Positions 1 to 6,847 of a DNA stretch of 41,064 bases are shown here, piece after piece (the first letter of the stretch is position 1; every line of letters starts with the position of its first letter). This DNA is from Trichococcus ilyis (GTDB taxonomy: Bacteria; Bacillota; Bacilli; Lactobacillales; Aerococcaceae): positions 1 to 41,064 of the forward strand of contig NZ_FNYT01000027.1 of the NCBI RefSeq assembly GCF_900109135.1, read 5' to 3'. The notes under the pieces were generated by a model that worked only from the letters and a program-made list of their open reading frames with translations, was not told where the DNA came from and searched no databases. The translations under genes were made by a program, and so were the position numbers.

Positions 1-124
1 TTTTGTTCCATTCGGACAGGAAATGGTTGAACACGAACCGGGAGCAGCCGATGGTCTTGGCAATCAGGATTTGTTGTTCCTGATTGGGGTAGATCCGAAA
101 CTTGTAGGCTTTGTGGATCAGCAT
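1..124 (-). CDS. tnpB: TnpB (OrfB) of an IS200/IS605-type element, N-terminal part, cut by the window edge
   Basis: The reverse strand from the ATG at 124 translates to about 41 residues beginning MLIHKAYKFRIYPN and continuing through QEQQILIAKTIGCSRFVFN. This is the typical N-terminus of TnpB/IS1341 proteins (YKFRIYPN followed by the helix ending in FNHFL). TnpB is known as an RNA-guided DNA nuclease related to Cas12, encoded by IS200/IS605 transposons and guided by an RNA from the element's end. The start is fixed by a perfect AAGGAGGTGA ribosome binding site at 131-140 and a TATAAT -10 box at 150-155 (reverse strand). The catalytic RuvC part and the zinc finger lie outside the window, so activity and full length cannot be judged. 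No tnpA is visible. Family assignment is confident; subtype is not. Confidence 0.85.
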   Translation of the reverse strand, partial: MLIHKAYKFRIYPNQEQQILIAKTIGCSRFVFNHFLSEWNK

Positions 125-149
125 TGCCAGTCACCTCCTTCTGCCACCT

Positions 150-171
150 ATTATACACGAACATTTGTTCT
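150..171 (-). promoter_or_regulatory. tnpB promoter -10 with overlapping SOS-box-like palindrome
   Basis: On the reverse strand an extended -10 (TGTATAAT, core at 150-155) is immediately preceded by AGAACAAATGTTCG (158-171). This contains GAAC-N4-GTTC, the core of the Gram-positive LexA (DinR) box CGAAC-N4-GTTCG. Compared with the degenerate B. subtilis consensus it agrees at about 12 of 14 positions. It sits where a repressor would block the -10/-35 spacer. Both the -10 and the palindrome are directly visible; LexA control is inference. Confidence 0.4.
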
Positions 172-324
172 TGGTCGAACGGGAGGGCCTTCTTTAACAA
201 CAAGATTTTTCGAAAAGAATAGGCTGACGCCTACCGCCATTCATCTCCCACCTACTCATTGGGCTGTGCCTTTTTCATTCCTAGAGGTGGGAGTCTTCTG
301 GCGGAAAATGATAAAACAGCATAG

Positions 325-354
325 GAACGCAAATGACAGCTTTCATTTGCGTTC
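325..354. repeat. Perfect 12-bp inverted repeat (terminator-like hairpin)
   Basis: GAACGCAAATGA at 325-336 and TCATTTGCGTTC at 343-354 are exact complements around a 6-nt loop; TTTATT follows on the plus strand. It could end transcripts arriving from the left or be part of a mobile element. No gene directly uses it in the window. Confidence 0.6.
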
Positions 355-367
355 TTTATTGATGGCG

Positions 368-592
368 TTCGACAAATGCTACCAAGGCGCCCCTCCCGCG
401 CATCTGAAGGCAACAAACAGGGATGTTGCGCTAAGAATAGGGCCTGGGTGGGATCGAATTGTCGAATACACTCCAGCATTCAACAATTTCGCCTTCTGCA
501 GACGTCAAACAATCGAACGTCCTCTCAGCGTTCGACAAATTTGGCCACTTCACGAATAAAATTGTCGAATAGGCAACCAGCGTTCGACAAAT
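368..592. repeat. Cluster of TTCGACAAAT-type motifs in alternating orientation
   Basis: The core TTCGACAA or its complement TTGTCGAA occurs at 368-377 (+), 458-467 (-), 531-540 (+), 561-570 (-) and 583-592 (+), with a one-base variant (TTCAACAAT) at 479-487. Neighbouring copies in opposite orientation can pair as 9-bp stems. The TGTCGAA core equals the B. subtilis Spo0A box, but Lactobacillales usually lack Spo0A. The cluster could instead bind another regulator or belong to mobile DNA. Confidence 0.6.
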
Positions 593-651
593 TCGGCCGA
601 CCGCCCTCCAATCAAAAGGGCGGCAGCGCCAATAAAACCAAAAACGAACGC

Positions 652-689
652 AAAGAAGCGGCCGCCCGGCAATGGGCGGCCGCTTCTTT
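652..689. terminator. Perfect 16-bp GC-rich hairpin, probably a terminator
   Basis: AAAGAAGCGGCCGCCC at 652-667 pairs exactly with 674-689 around a 6-nt loop (GGCAAT). The A- and T-rich outer arms give short U-runs on both strands, so it may work in both directions. It lies about 255 bases past the stop of the minus-strand MFS gene and could end its transcript. Confidence 0.5.
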
Positions 690-943
690 AGGTTGTGCGC
701 GACATAAACATAAAGCAGCAATCCTGGAATCCGTCCGCAACTCTGGCGAAAGGGCACCCGCCGGAGTTCGTCGGTAATAGCAAGCCTCAACTCCTGCGAA
801 GCCGGCTCCATCGGAGAACGCAAGCAGAATGTTGGCTGAACTTCGGCGAAGCCTCCGTTCACCGGAGGAGAACAGTGCAGATCCCTGTTTCTGTTTTTTT
901 TGCAGCCTATTCCCCTAGCCCCTCAACAGAGCATCAACCAGTC

Positions 944-2095
944 TCAGCCATATTTCCTCATCGAAACCGCCTGGATCAGCACAATCGCCAGGCTGGTCAG
1001 CAGGGCGACGAAGACGATGCTTTGGATGCCGCTGAGGTTGATGACGACGGCAGCCAAGCTGGCGCCGAACGCACCGCCCAATTGGATCAAGGAGCCGTTT
1101 ATGCTCAGCATGAAGCTGGATTTGTTGTCGGTCACTTGGGCGATGCCGGTGTTGAGCTGAAGACCGGTGAACCAGGCGCTCATCAGCCACACGATGATGA
1201 AGAGCACGCTTAGCCATTTCGACGGTTGGAAAACAAGGATCAGCAGCATCGCCGCCGTTTGGAGCACCGCCCCGAGCATCATCGACTTGGCATATCCGAT
1301 CGCATCCGAGACGTGGCCGCCGATCAGATTGCCTACGAAAGTGGCGAGGCCGAGCGCAACTAGTATCAGGCTCATCAGCGGCTCGACGGAAGGGAAAAGC
1401 AGCAACAAGTACGGCGTTGCATAGGTGTAGAACGCATTGTAGCCCATGAACATGGTCAACGTATAGGCAAGCAGCAACAACGTTTTCCCGTCCTTAAAGA
1501 ACTGCAGCTCGTTTTTCAGATTCAGTTTGGTGGCCTCGTGGTCCGCTTTCGGCAAATATTTCAGGAAATAAGCCAGAGACAGCATCATCATGCCGTTCAA
1601 AATCCAAAAAATGCTGCGCCAATCGAAGACAGCGGATAAGACCCGAGTCAATGGAACGCCGATGACAAGCGCCAAGGAGCTGCCCATGATGTAGAAGGCC
1701 AAGGAACGACCTTGCCTATCCTTGGGGGAGAGCGCCAAGACCGTCGAAATGGCCAAGACACCATAGCTGTTGGCGGAAATCCCCATCAGCAAGCGCACGA
1801 TGAGCAGCTGGACAAAGCTTTGGGCATAGATGAGGGCGAAGGTCGTCAAAATCGTCAGCAACAGCATGAGCTTCAGCATCCGGCTGCGTTCGACCTTCCG
1901 GAACAGGATCAGAGTGATCGGCACCCCGAACGCCGCCCCATAAGAGTACATCGTGTTCAACAGTCCGGACTCTGCCACCGAGATGCCCAGCGAAACAGCC
2001 ACTTTGTCCAAAATACCGCTGAACACAAAAGCCGTCATCGCCAGCACAAAACTCATCGCGCTGAAGACCAGTAACATAAAATTTGGTTTTTTCAT
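944..2095 (-). CDS. MFS transporter, DHA1/AraJ-like exporter
   Basis: This 383-residue protein, starting MKKPNFMLLVFSAMSF, is strongly hydrophobic, with about twelve membrane segments separated in the middle by a charged loop (around residues 185-205, KADHEATKLNLKNELQFFKDGK). The loop after segment 8 carries the MFS motif-A-like GGHVSDAIGY. The length and the early ESGLLNTMYSYG segment fit the DHA1 family of proton-driven drug or sugar efflux proteins such as AraJ. The substrate cannot be told from sequence. The ATG at 2095 is preferred over an upstream in-frame start (2185) because AAGGAG lies 7 bases before it. The gene stands alone on the minus strand, divergent from the ATPase gene with its repeat array between them. 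Confidence 0.85.
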   Translation of the reverse strand: MKKPNFMLLVFSAMSFVLAMTAFVFSGILDKVAVSLGISVAESGLLNTMYSYGAAFGVPITLILFRKVERSRMLKLMLLLTILTTFALIYAQSFVQLLIVRLLMGISANSYGVLAISTVLALSPKDRQGRSLAFYIMGSSLALVIGVPLTRVLSAVFDWRSIFWILNGMMMLSLAYFLKYLPKADHEATKLNLKNELQFFKDGKTLLLLAYTLTMFMGYNAFYTYATPYLLLLFPSVEPLMSLILVALGLATFVGNLIGGHVSDAIGYAKSMMLGAVLQTAAMLLILVFQPSKWLSVLFIIVWLMSAWFTGLQLNTGIAQVTDNKSSFMLSINGSLIQLGGAFGASLAAVVINLSGIQSIVFVALLTSLAIVLIQAVSMRKYG

Positions 2096-2155
2096 AATAT
2101 TCTCCTTCAGGAAGGGATTTCCAACCCTATTTTGTTTGCGGTTACAAAACAACGT

Positions 2156-2224
2156 GCCCGGAACCTCCGGGCAGCTTTTCCGCATATAAAACTAGTATAC
2201 AGGTTGAACTGAACTTTAAGTCAA
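2156..2224 (-). promoter_or_regulatory. Likely promoter and leader hairpin of the MFS gene
   Basis: Reverse-strand TTGACT (2219-2224) and TATACT (2194-2199) are separated by 19 bases, longer than the ideal 17. Downstream in the leader is a perfect 7-bp hairpin, GCCCGGA-GGT-TCCGGGC (2156-2172). The hairpin might modulate expression. The long spacer makes the promoter only moderately convincing. Confidence 0.4.
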
Positions 2225-2275
2225 GCTTATTCGTGAGAATTTCTGTCGCCGTAATCAGCGGCTGGAGAATGCTGA

Positions 2276-2472
2276 TACAAAAATGTAAAGTAGAGAGCGA
2301 CAAATTCGTAAAGTTAATCGGTACAAAAACGTAAAGTAGATACCAACAAATTTGTAAAATTGAACGGGAAAATATGTAAAATTGAAACGGAAAATATGTA
2401 AAATTGGATTTGCAAAAACGTAAAATACGTGCTAACATTTTTGTAAAGTTAAGGCCTACAAAAACGTAAAGT
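2276..2472 (+). repeat. Nine phased 16-nt direct repeats upstream of the DUF4143 ATPase
   Basis: Nine units matching TACAAAAACGTAAAGT lie at 2276-2291, 2299-2314, 2322-2337, 2345-2360, 2367-2382, 2389-2404, 2411-2426, 2434-2449 and 2457-2472. The spacers are 7, 7, 7, 6, 6, 6, 7 and 7 nt with unrelated sequence, giving a 22-23 bp period, about two helix turns. The 3' core GTAAA(G/A)T is present in all nine units; units 3 and 9 are identical. The array ends 11 bases before the ATPase ATG and covers its promoter and ribosome-binding region. Constant units with tiny variable gaps suggest binding sites for an oligomeric protein, like iterons or partition sites. It is not a CRISPR, since the spacers are far too short. 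Confidence 0.9.
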
Positions 2473-2474
2473 GA

Positions 2475-3758
2475 GTGAGTCGCATGTATGAAAAACGAAT
2501 CATTGACGAGTCCTTAAAAAGCTACTTCGAGGATTTGCCAGCCATATTGATTGAAGGCGCAAAAGCCGTAGGAAAAACGGAGACTTGTTCGCACCTGGCG
2601 AAGACCGTCTTCAGCTTGGACAACGAGGCCACTCGGATGCTCCTGAAAGGCGACCCTGAAATCATTTTGAGAGAGGAACACCCGGTTCTATTGGATGAAT
2701 GGCAATTGCTCCCAGAAATATGGACGTTTGTCCGACATCAAGTGGATAAAGGATTACCTTCAGGCAGCGTGCTTTTCACAGGCAGCAGCATCAAAGTCAA
2801 TTCCCGGATCCATAGCGGAGCAGGCCGAATCGTCAGGATGAAAATGCGGCCCTATTCGATAGAGGAAAGGAAAATGTCTGAAGAATATATTCGGATTTCC
2901 CAACTTTTTGGATTATCGGATACGAAGAAAATCAGCGGGAAAACGGATAATAAAATCACAGATTATTTAGATGAAATTTTTAAATCGGGATTTCCGGGTA
3001 TCCGAAGTAAAGCGGAACGTACGCGAAAATTACTGTTGAGCAGTTACACAACAAACATTGTGGAGCATGAATTCAGCGAGAACGGTTTTACGGTCAAAAA
3101 GCCGGAGAGTCTGCTCGCTTGGATGAAAGCCTATGCTGCGTCCATCGGTACCTCAACCAGTTTCCAAACCATCATCGATGCTGCTATGGCTAACAATAGT
3201 GAGGCGCCAAGCAGGCCGACCGCAAATAATTATCGCGAGGCTCTAAAGATTTTGTACATCATTGATGAAGTGCAGCCGTTTTTAGCAATCGGCAAACTCT
3301 ATCCCAATTTAGCGAAAGCGCCAAAACATTTCATGCTGGATCCCGCGATTGCGTTGAGCCTGCTTGGGGTGAGCCGCGAACAACTGGAAACCTACAAGGT
3401 ACCCAAGCACGTCGGAAAATTCAATCAAACGTTGATAGGTCAACTGCTGGAGTCGCTAGTGTACCAGAGCTTGATTGTCTATGCCGATGCGAATGATGCG
3501 CAGCTGTATCACTTTCGGGACGCAAAGGGAACGCGGGAAATCGACTTCATTCTGCAAAAAGGCAATTCTCTGATTTTGTTCGAAGTAAAAGCCGATCCAG
3601 ATGCGAAAGATCAGTATGTAGAGCACTTAAACTGGTTTGAGGATACCGTAAACGATGAATTTCAAGTAACCAAGGTGCTACTGAATACAGGCCCTTATGC
3701 ATACACGAGAGAATCGGATCGGGTGCATGTGATCCCAATTGCGATGCTAGGGGTTTGA
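2475..3758 (+). CDS. AAA+ ATPase with DUF4143 (PD-(D/E)XK-like) C-terminus
   Basis: The product has 427 residues (424 if the ATG at 2484 is used). The N-terminal AAA_14-type domain shows a Walker A GAKAVGKT (28-35), a Walker B VLLDEW (71-76) and a sensor-like LFTGSS (100-105). The C-terminal DUF4143 region carries an REIDFIL...LILFEVKA pattern (E355, D357, E370, K372), the signature of a PD-(D/E)XK nuclease-like fold, so nucleic-acid cleavage or binding is possible but unproven. Such ATPases are widespread orphans of unknown role, often found in accessory DNA. Neither possible start (GTG 2475, ATG 2484) has a Shine-Dalgarno sequence, because the repeat array runs up to them. The gene stands alone, with its stop 16 bases from the convergent regulator gene. 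Family assignment is good; function is unknown. Confidence 0.85.
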   Translation: MSRMYEKRIIDESLKSYFEDLPAILIEGAKAVGKTETCSHLAKTVFSLDNEATRMLLKGDPEIILREEHPVLLDEWQLLPEIWTFVRHQVDKGLPSGSVLFTGSSIKVNSRIHSGAGRIVRMKMRPYSIEERKMSEEYIRISQLFGLSDTKKISGKTDNKITDYLDEIFKSGFPGIRSKAERTRKLLLSSYTTNIVEHEFSENGFTVKKPESLLAWMKAYAASIGTSTSFQTIIDAAMANNSEAPSRPTANNYREALKILYIIDEVQPFLAIGKLYPNLAKAPKHFMLDPAIALSLLGVSREQLETYKVPKHVGKFNQTLIGQLLESLVYQSLIVYADANDAQLYHFRDAKGTREIDFILQKGNSLILFEVKADPDAKDQYVEHLNWFEDTVNDEFQVTKVLLNTGPYAYTRESDRVHVIPIAMLGV

Positions 3759-3774
3759 TAGGAGTGGGACAAAT

Positions 3775-4482
3775 TCACGTGACCGACAGCATGTTGTAGT
3801 GCTTCAGCAATCGGATGTCTTCCTTGGACACTTTCAATTTTTCGATCAGCTGCGCATCTTCCTTCAAGGGGGTTCGGGAGAAAAGCATTTTTACCGCGAT
3901 TGGCATCATCGGGCGCGAAGATAGGCCGAAAAACAAGCCCCATTTCGTGTTGGCGTCCAAAAATGAAGCCAATATGCTGATTGTCACTTGCTCCATGTAT
4001 GTGTCCTGGTTCCGGAGCACAATATTGGTATGCGCGTCGTAATGCTCGATGTTGCCGTAATACGTGTTTTCGCAATCCTGATAATGGTCATAATCCTTGA
4101 TATTCATATACATGTAGATGTTGTTTTCGCCTGCCTCTTCCGTAGGGACGATGTCGAAAACGCACGTGATGACTTGGTTTGCGCGCCCGTCGTACACGTA
4201 GGAATAGAATTGGTTGACCCCGGAGAAGAAAGCTGGATTCAGGGGCTTCACATTTTTTGGATCATTATTTTCGGCGGCAGGCAGCAGTTGGTTAATGTGG
4301 ACGCCGATTATATCCGCCAGCTCATACAAGGTTGCGATGTCGATGACGATTTCGCCGCGTTCATATTTTGAGAGCGTCGCTTTGCTTTTGCAGATTTTTG
4401 CGGACAGTTCCAGCAGCGTCATGTTTTTGCGCTTCCGAAAATTCCGGATCCGCATGCCGATTTCCTGATTGATATTAGTCAT
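3775..4482 (-). CDS. XRE-family transcriptional regulator with a C-terminal sensing region
   Basis: This 235-residue protein has a helix-turn-helix of the XRE/Cro type at about residues 8-62 (IGMRIRNFRKRKNMTLLELSAKICKS, then KATLSKYERGE and a following helix). The remaining ~170 residues are a soluble region rich in aromatic and acidic residues that I do not recognise, probably for ligand sensing. The start is the ATG at 4482, preceded by GGGGGTCACC. A longer frame exists upstream but begins in the divergent promoter region and is not credible. The gene is divergent from the MalY-type lyase gene, so it most likely controls that gene and possibly itself. Repressor or activator status cannot be decided. 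Confidence 0.8.
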   Translation of the reverse strand: MTNINQEIGMRIRNFRKRKNMTLLELSAKICKSKATLSKYERGEIVIDIATLYELADIIGVHINQLLPAAENNDPKNVKPLNPAFFSGVNQFYSYVYDGRANQVITCVFDIVPTEEAGENNIYMYMNIKDYDHYQDCENTYYGNIEHYDAHTNIVLRNQDTYMEQVTISILASFLDANTKWGLFFGLSSRPMMPIAVKMLFSRTPLKEDAQLIEKLKVSKEDIRLLKHYNMLSVT

Positions 4483-4705
4483 ACAAGGTGACCCCCAAAG
4501 TTTCGTATAAATTGAAAAAAGTCTGAATTTCGATGCTTTAAATGATAGAACGATTATAACATAGGCGAACGGGTCGGAAAATCTAGTCTGAATAGATTTT
4601 TTGCCTCGTTTTTTCCATTCTGAAGAAACTTTGGCTGGTTTGTGCGGGGTACTCCGATGTAATAGATTATAGATACAAATCTGAAAGAGAAAGTTGGGCG
4701 CCAGA

Positions 4706-5986
4706 ATGTATGATTTTGACGAAATAATCGAACGAAGAAACACCAATGCGATGAACACGGATGGCTTCAGGGAATACATCTTCCGAGATGACGGCTCCAT
4801 GACGTTTCCTTACAAGGACGAAGAATTCATCCGCATGTGGGTGGCGGACATGGAATTCGCCACACCGGATGTGATCATTGATGGGATCAAAGAACGGTTG
4901 GAAAAGCGGATTTTTGGCTATACGCGTATTTTTGGAAATGAATACTATGGTGCCTTTTCTAATTGGTGCAGAACAAGATACGGCTGGAACTTCGACAAGC
5001 AGCATTTGGTCATGTCGAATGGGATCATCCCCGCGCTGTACGAATTGGTCGACTACATCTGCGCGGAAGATGAAAAAGTCCTCTTCCTGACGCCTTCCTA
5101 TGCCTATTTCAAATATGCAGCGGACTACAACAACCGGGAAGCGGTGGCGAGCGACCTGATCAATGAGGCCGGAAGATACCAGATCGATTTCGCGGACCTG
5201 AAGAAGAAGGCTTCGGACGAAAAAGTGAGCCTGTTGATCTTGTGCCACCCGCATAATCCTACCGGCAGGATCTGGACCGAGGAGGAGTTGCGGAAGATCG
5301 GGGAGATTGCCGTCGAACACAAGCTGTGGGTCATTTCGGATGAAATCCATTGCGATCTGCTGCGAAGGGGCAAGCAGCACGTCCCATTCGCAAAAATCAT
5401 CCCGGACTACGACAAAGTGATCACATGCATGGCCCCAAGCAAAACGTTCAATATGGCAGGCTTGATGATTTCGAACATCATCATCCCGAATGAGGAATTA
5501 CGTAGCGTCTGGTCAGCCAGACACTATAACTTCGACAATCCACTGAGTGTCGCGGCCGCGCAGGCAGCCTACGAGAAGGGCGGTGACTGGCTGGAGGAGC
5601 TCACGGACTATTTGGACGGGAATTTCTCTTTCACCAAAAAACACCTTGCGGAACACCTGCCGGAAGCGACCATGGAAGTATCTGAATCAACCTATCTCGC
5701 CTGGGTGGACGTGAGCCGCTATTTCTCGGAAGCAGAAAACTTGCCGCTGTTCTTCGCGCACGAAGCCGGTGTCCTTTTGGAAGGCGGCGACATGTTTGTC
5801 CAAAACTCGGACGGCTTCATCCGCCTGAACCTCGCCTGCCCCAGAGCCGTTCTGCAGGAAGGGCTAAGACGAATCAGCGAAGCGATCAATCGGTCTTGTG
5901 TGGGGCAACAGCAGCTCATGACAACGAGGAAGCAACAAAATATCTGTGAGGGGGTTACACTTTCCATCCCGGCACCGTCTTTGTAA
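4706..5986 (+). CDS. MalY/PatB-family PLP-dependent cystathionine beta-lyase
   Basis: The product (426 residues from ATG 4706) is a fold-type I aminotransferase. It starts MYDFDEIIERRNTNAMNTDG, as MalY/PatB proteins do, and shows HPHNPTGR (about 181-188), SDEIHCD (211-217) and the PLP lysine in APSKTFNMAGL (K246). These enzymes split C-S bonds of cystathionine or cysteine conjugates, giving a thiol, pyruvate and ammonia; E. coli MalY also interferes with maltose regulation. An in-frame TTG at 4694 sits next to the GAAAGAGAAAG sequence and is a possible alternative start. The last ~30 residues (from SCVGQQQ on) run past the point where the family normally ends and have an unusual composition, suggesting the 3' end was altered by a later insertion. 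It is divergent from its likely regulator. Confidence 0.85.
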   Translation: MYDFDEIIERRNTNAMNTDGFREYIFRDDGSMTFPYKDEEFIRMWVADMEFATPDVIIDGIKERLEKRIFGYTRIFGNEYYGAFSNWCRTRYGWNFDKQHLVMSNGIIPALYELVDYICAEDEKVLFLTPSYAYFKYAADYNNREAVASDLINEAGRYQIDFADLKKKASDEKVSLLILCHPHNPTGRIWTEEELRKIGEIAVEHKLWVISDEIHCDLLRRGKQHVPFAKIIPDYDKVITCMAPSKTFNMAGLMISNIIIPNEELRSVWSARHYNFDNPLSVAAAQAAYEKGGDWLEELTDYLDGNFSFTKKHLAEHLPEATMEVSESTYLAWVDVSRYFSEAENLPLFFAHEAGVLLEGGDMFVQNSDGFIRLNLACPRAVLQEGLRRISEAINRSCVGQQQLMTTRKQQNICEGVTLSIPAPSL

Positions 5987-6057
5987 GTAGAGACCTACGA
6001 TGCTCCGATCACGGACATGGGGCGGCGGTCGGGTCCGAGACCGAAAAAGAAAGTAGG

Positions 6058-6384
6058 ATGGAAATGATGGAGAAAATGATAGACGTATTTGCGATGGGAT
6101 ATGGGACCGTTCCGAGAATGGTGATGACTGACAGAGAACTGACGGTAGAGGCGAAAGCGATTTATGGGTACTTTGCCGCATGCATCGGAGCAGGAGACAC
6201 GCATTTCCCTACGGTGGAGGACATCTGCAAAGACCTGAACATGGGCATGGAACGCTTCCAGAAGCACAAGAAACTTCTGTTGGCTAAAGGCTACCTGACC
6301 ATCCAAAAGGACCCTGCCGCAAATGGGAGATTCGGCAGGAATATTTATGTGGTTCAGCAGATGGATTTGTTACAATATAAATGA
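6058..6384 (+). CDS. Small replication-initiator-like helix-turn-helix protein
   Basis: The 108-residue product contains a winged-helix pattern known from N-terminal domains of plasmid and phage replication initiators or replisome organisers: GYGTVPRMVMTDRELTVEAKAIYGYF, then FPTVEDICKDLNMGMERFQKHKKLLLAKGYLTIQKD and a closing G-F-NIYVV strand. Full initiators of this type are usually more than 200 residues, so this is a solo domain, either a free regulator or a remnant. There are in-frame ATGs at 6058, 6064 and 6067; a weak TAGGATGG sequence favours the later ones. It lies 71 bases after the malY-like gene and ends 16 bases before a strong terminator. No plasmid or phage genes are nearby. Confidence 0.65.
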   Translation: MEMMEKMIDVFAMGYGTVPRMVMTDRELTVEAKAIYGYFAACIGAGDTHFPTVEDICKDLNMGMERFQKHKKLLLAKGYLTIQKDPAANGRFGRNIYVVQQMDLLQYK

Positions 6385-6400
6385 ATACAGCACAATCTAA

Positions 6401-6437
6401 ACTCTACAAGGGGTAATTATTCTTGTAGAGTTTTTTT
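6401..6437 (+). terminator. Rho-independent terminator
   Basis: ACTCTACAAG (6401-6410) pairs perfectly with CTTGTAGAGT (6422-6431) around an 11-nt loop, followed by seven Ts. It ends the transcript of the HTH gene, and probably of the upstream malY-like gene. Confidence 0.9.
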
Positions 6438-6847
6438 CTGTGTAAAAGAATCCTTCAAATCCAATGTAGTAGAAATCTGTTCTGTTTTCAGCATAACTTT
6501 GCAGATAAATAAATGCTTTTGAAAATAGTTGCAGCAAGCAATTGTCTATACCCGTTAGTTTATACCGATAACCTGCAATCCAGAGTTATCCAAATTAACG
6601 AATTGTATAGAATAAAAGGTGTTATAATCAAGGCCATATCAATATTTGTATGTGCTGAATCAATCAACTTTGAGTAGCTATGATCAACTAATTTCATAGA
6701 GTGATTTTGCAACATGTCAAAAAATGAAGCGCTATCATTGTTGCAGGAACTTGTCATATTCAGTTACTGCAATGGGATCTATAATCATAAGTGTAGTTTG
6801 ATAACGCTAACAAAAAGAAAACTCGAGTTAAGGAAGTGCTTATCAGA
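6438..6847 (+). other. AT-rich intergenic leader before the PTS regulator
   Basis: About 410 bases with no convincing gene. A TATAAT lies at 6623-6628 without a good -35. TGAAGCGCTATCA near 6727 resembles a catabolite-responsive element with one base missing. An open minus-strand frame at 6560-6757 encodes nothing recognisable and lacks a ribosome binding site. The AT content is clearly higher than in the malY region, marking the left edge of the sugar module. Confidence 0.4.

Larger units (their letters stand above)
1..293 (-). mobile_element. Upstream end of an IS200/IS605-type element carrying tnpB
   Basis: The tnpB start and its upstream region make up this end. A 9-bp stem (CTCCCACCT at 245-253, AGGTGGGAG at 285-293) encloses a 31-nt loop about 120 bases upstream of tnpB. 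IS200/IS605 transposons carry subterminal single-strand hairpins recognised by TnpA, so this hairpin is a reasonable candidate for the element's left-end structure. The exact boundary cannot be set, because these elements make no target duplication or terminal inverted repeats and the other end lies outside the window. Confidence 0.5.
125..943. other. Non-coding stretch with hairpins and short repeats
   Basis: No reading frame here resembles a protein I recognise. The stretch contains the candidate IS end hairpin (245-293), a perfect 12-bp stem (325-354), a cluster of TTCGACAAAT motifs in both orientations (368-592), a CCGCCCT/AGGGCGG hairpin (601-622), a perfect 16-bp GC-rich stem (652-689), and a 754-870 segment with further inverted repeats, for example CGCCGGAGTTC (759-769) against GAACTTCGGCG (838-848) and CCTCCG (852-857) against CGGAGG (863-868). 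A minus-strand frame at 431-862 is open but crosses all these hairpins and lacks a good ribosome binding site, so I do not call it a gene. Confidence 0.6.

Noticed and set aside
431-862. 143-codon minus-strand open frame
   Set aside because: It crosses several hairpins and the motif cluster and has no ribosome binding site; its openness is better explained by the GC-rich inverted repeats.
2142-2438. 98-codon minus-strand frame
   Set aside because: The translation is just the repeat array read backwards (recurring FTYFPFQFYIF-like pieces).
2276-2472. CRISPR array
   Set aside because: Repeat units are 16 nt and degenerate and the gaps only 6-7 nt; no cas genes are nearby.
6560-6757. 65-codon minus-strand frame before the PTS regulator
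   Set aside because: No ribosome binding site and no recognisable features.
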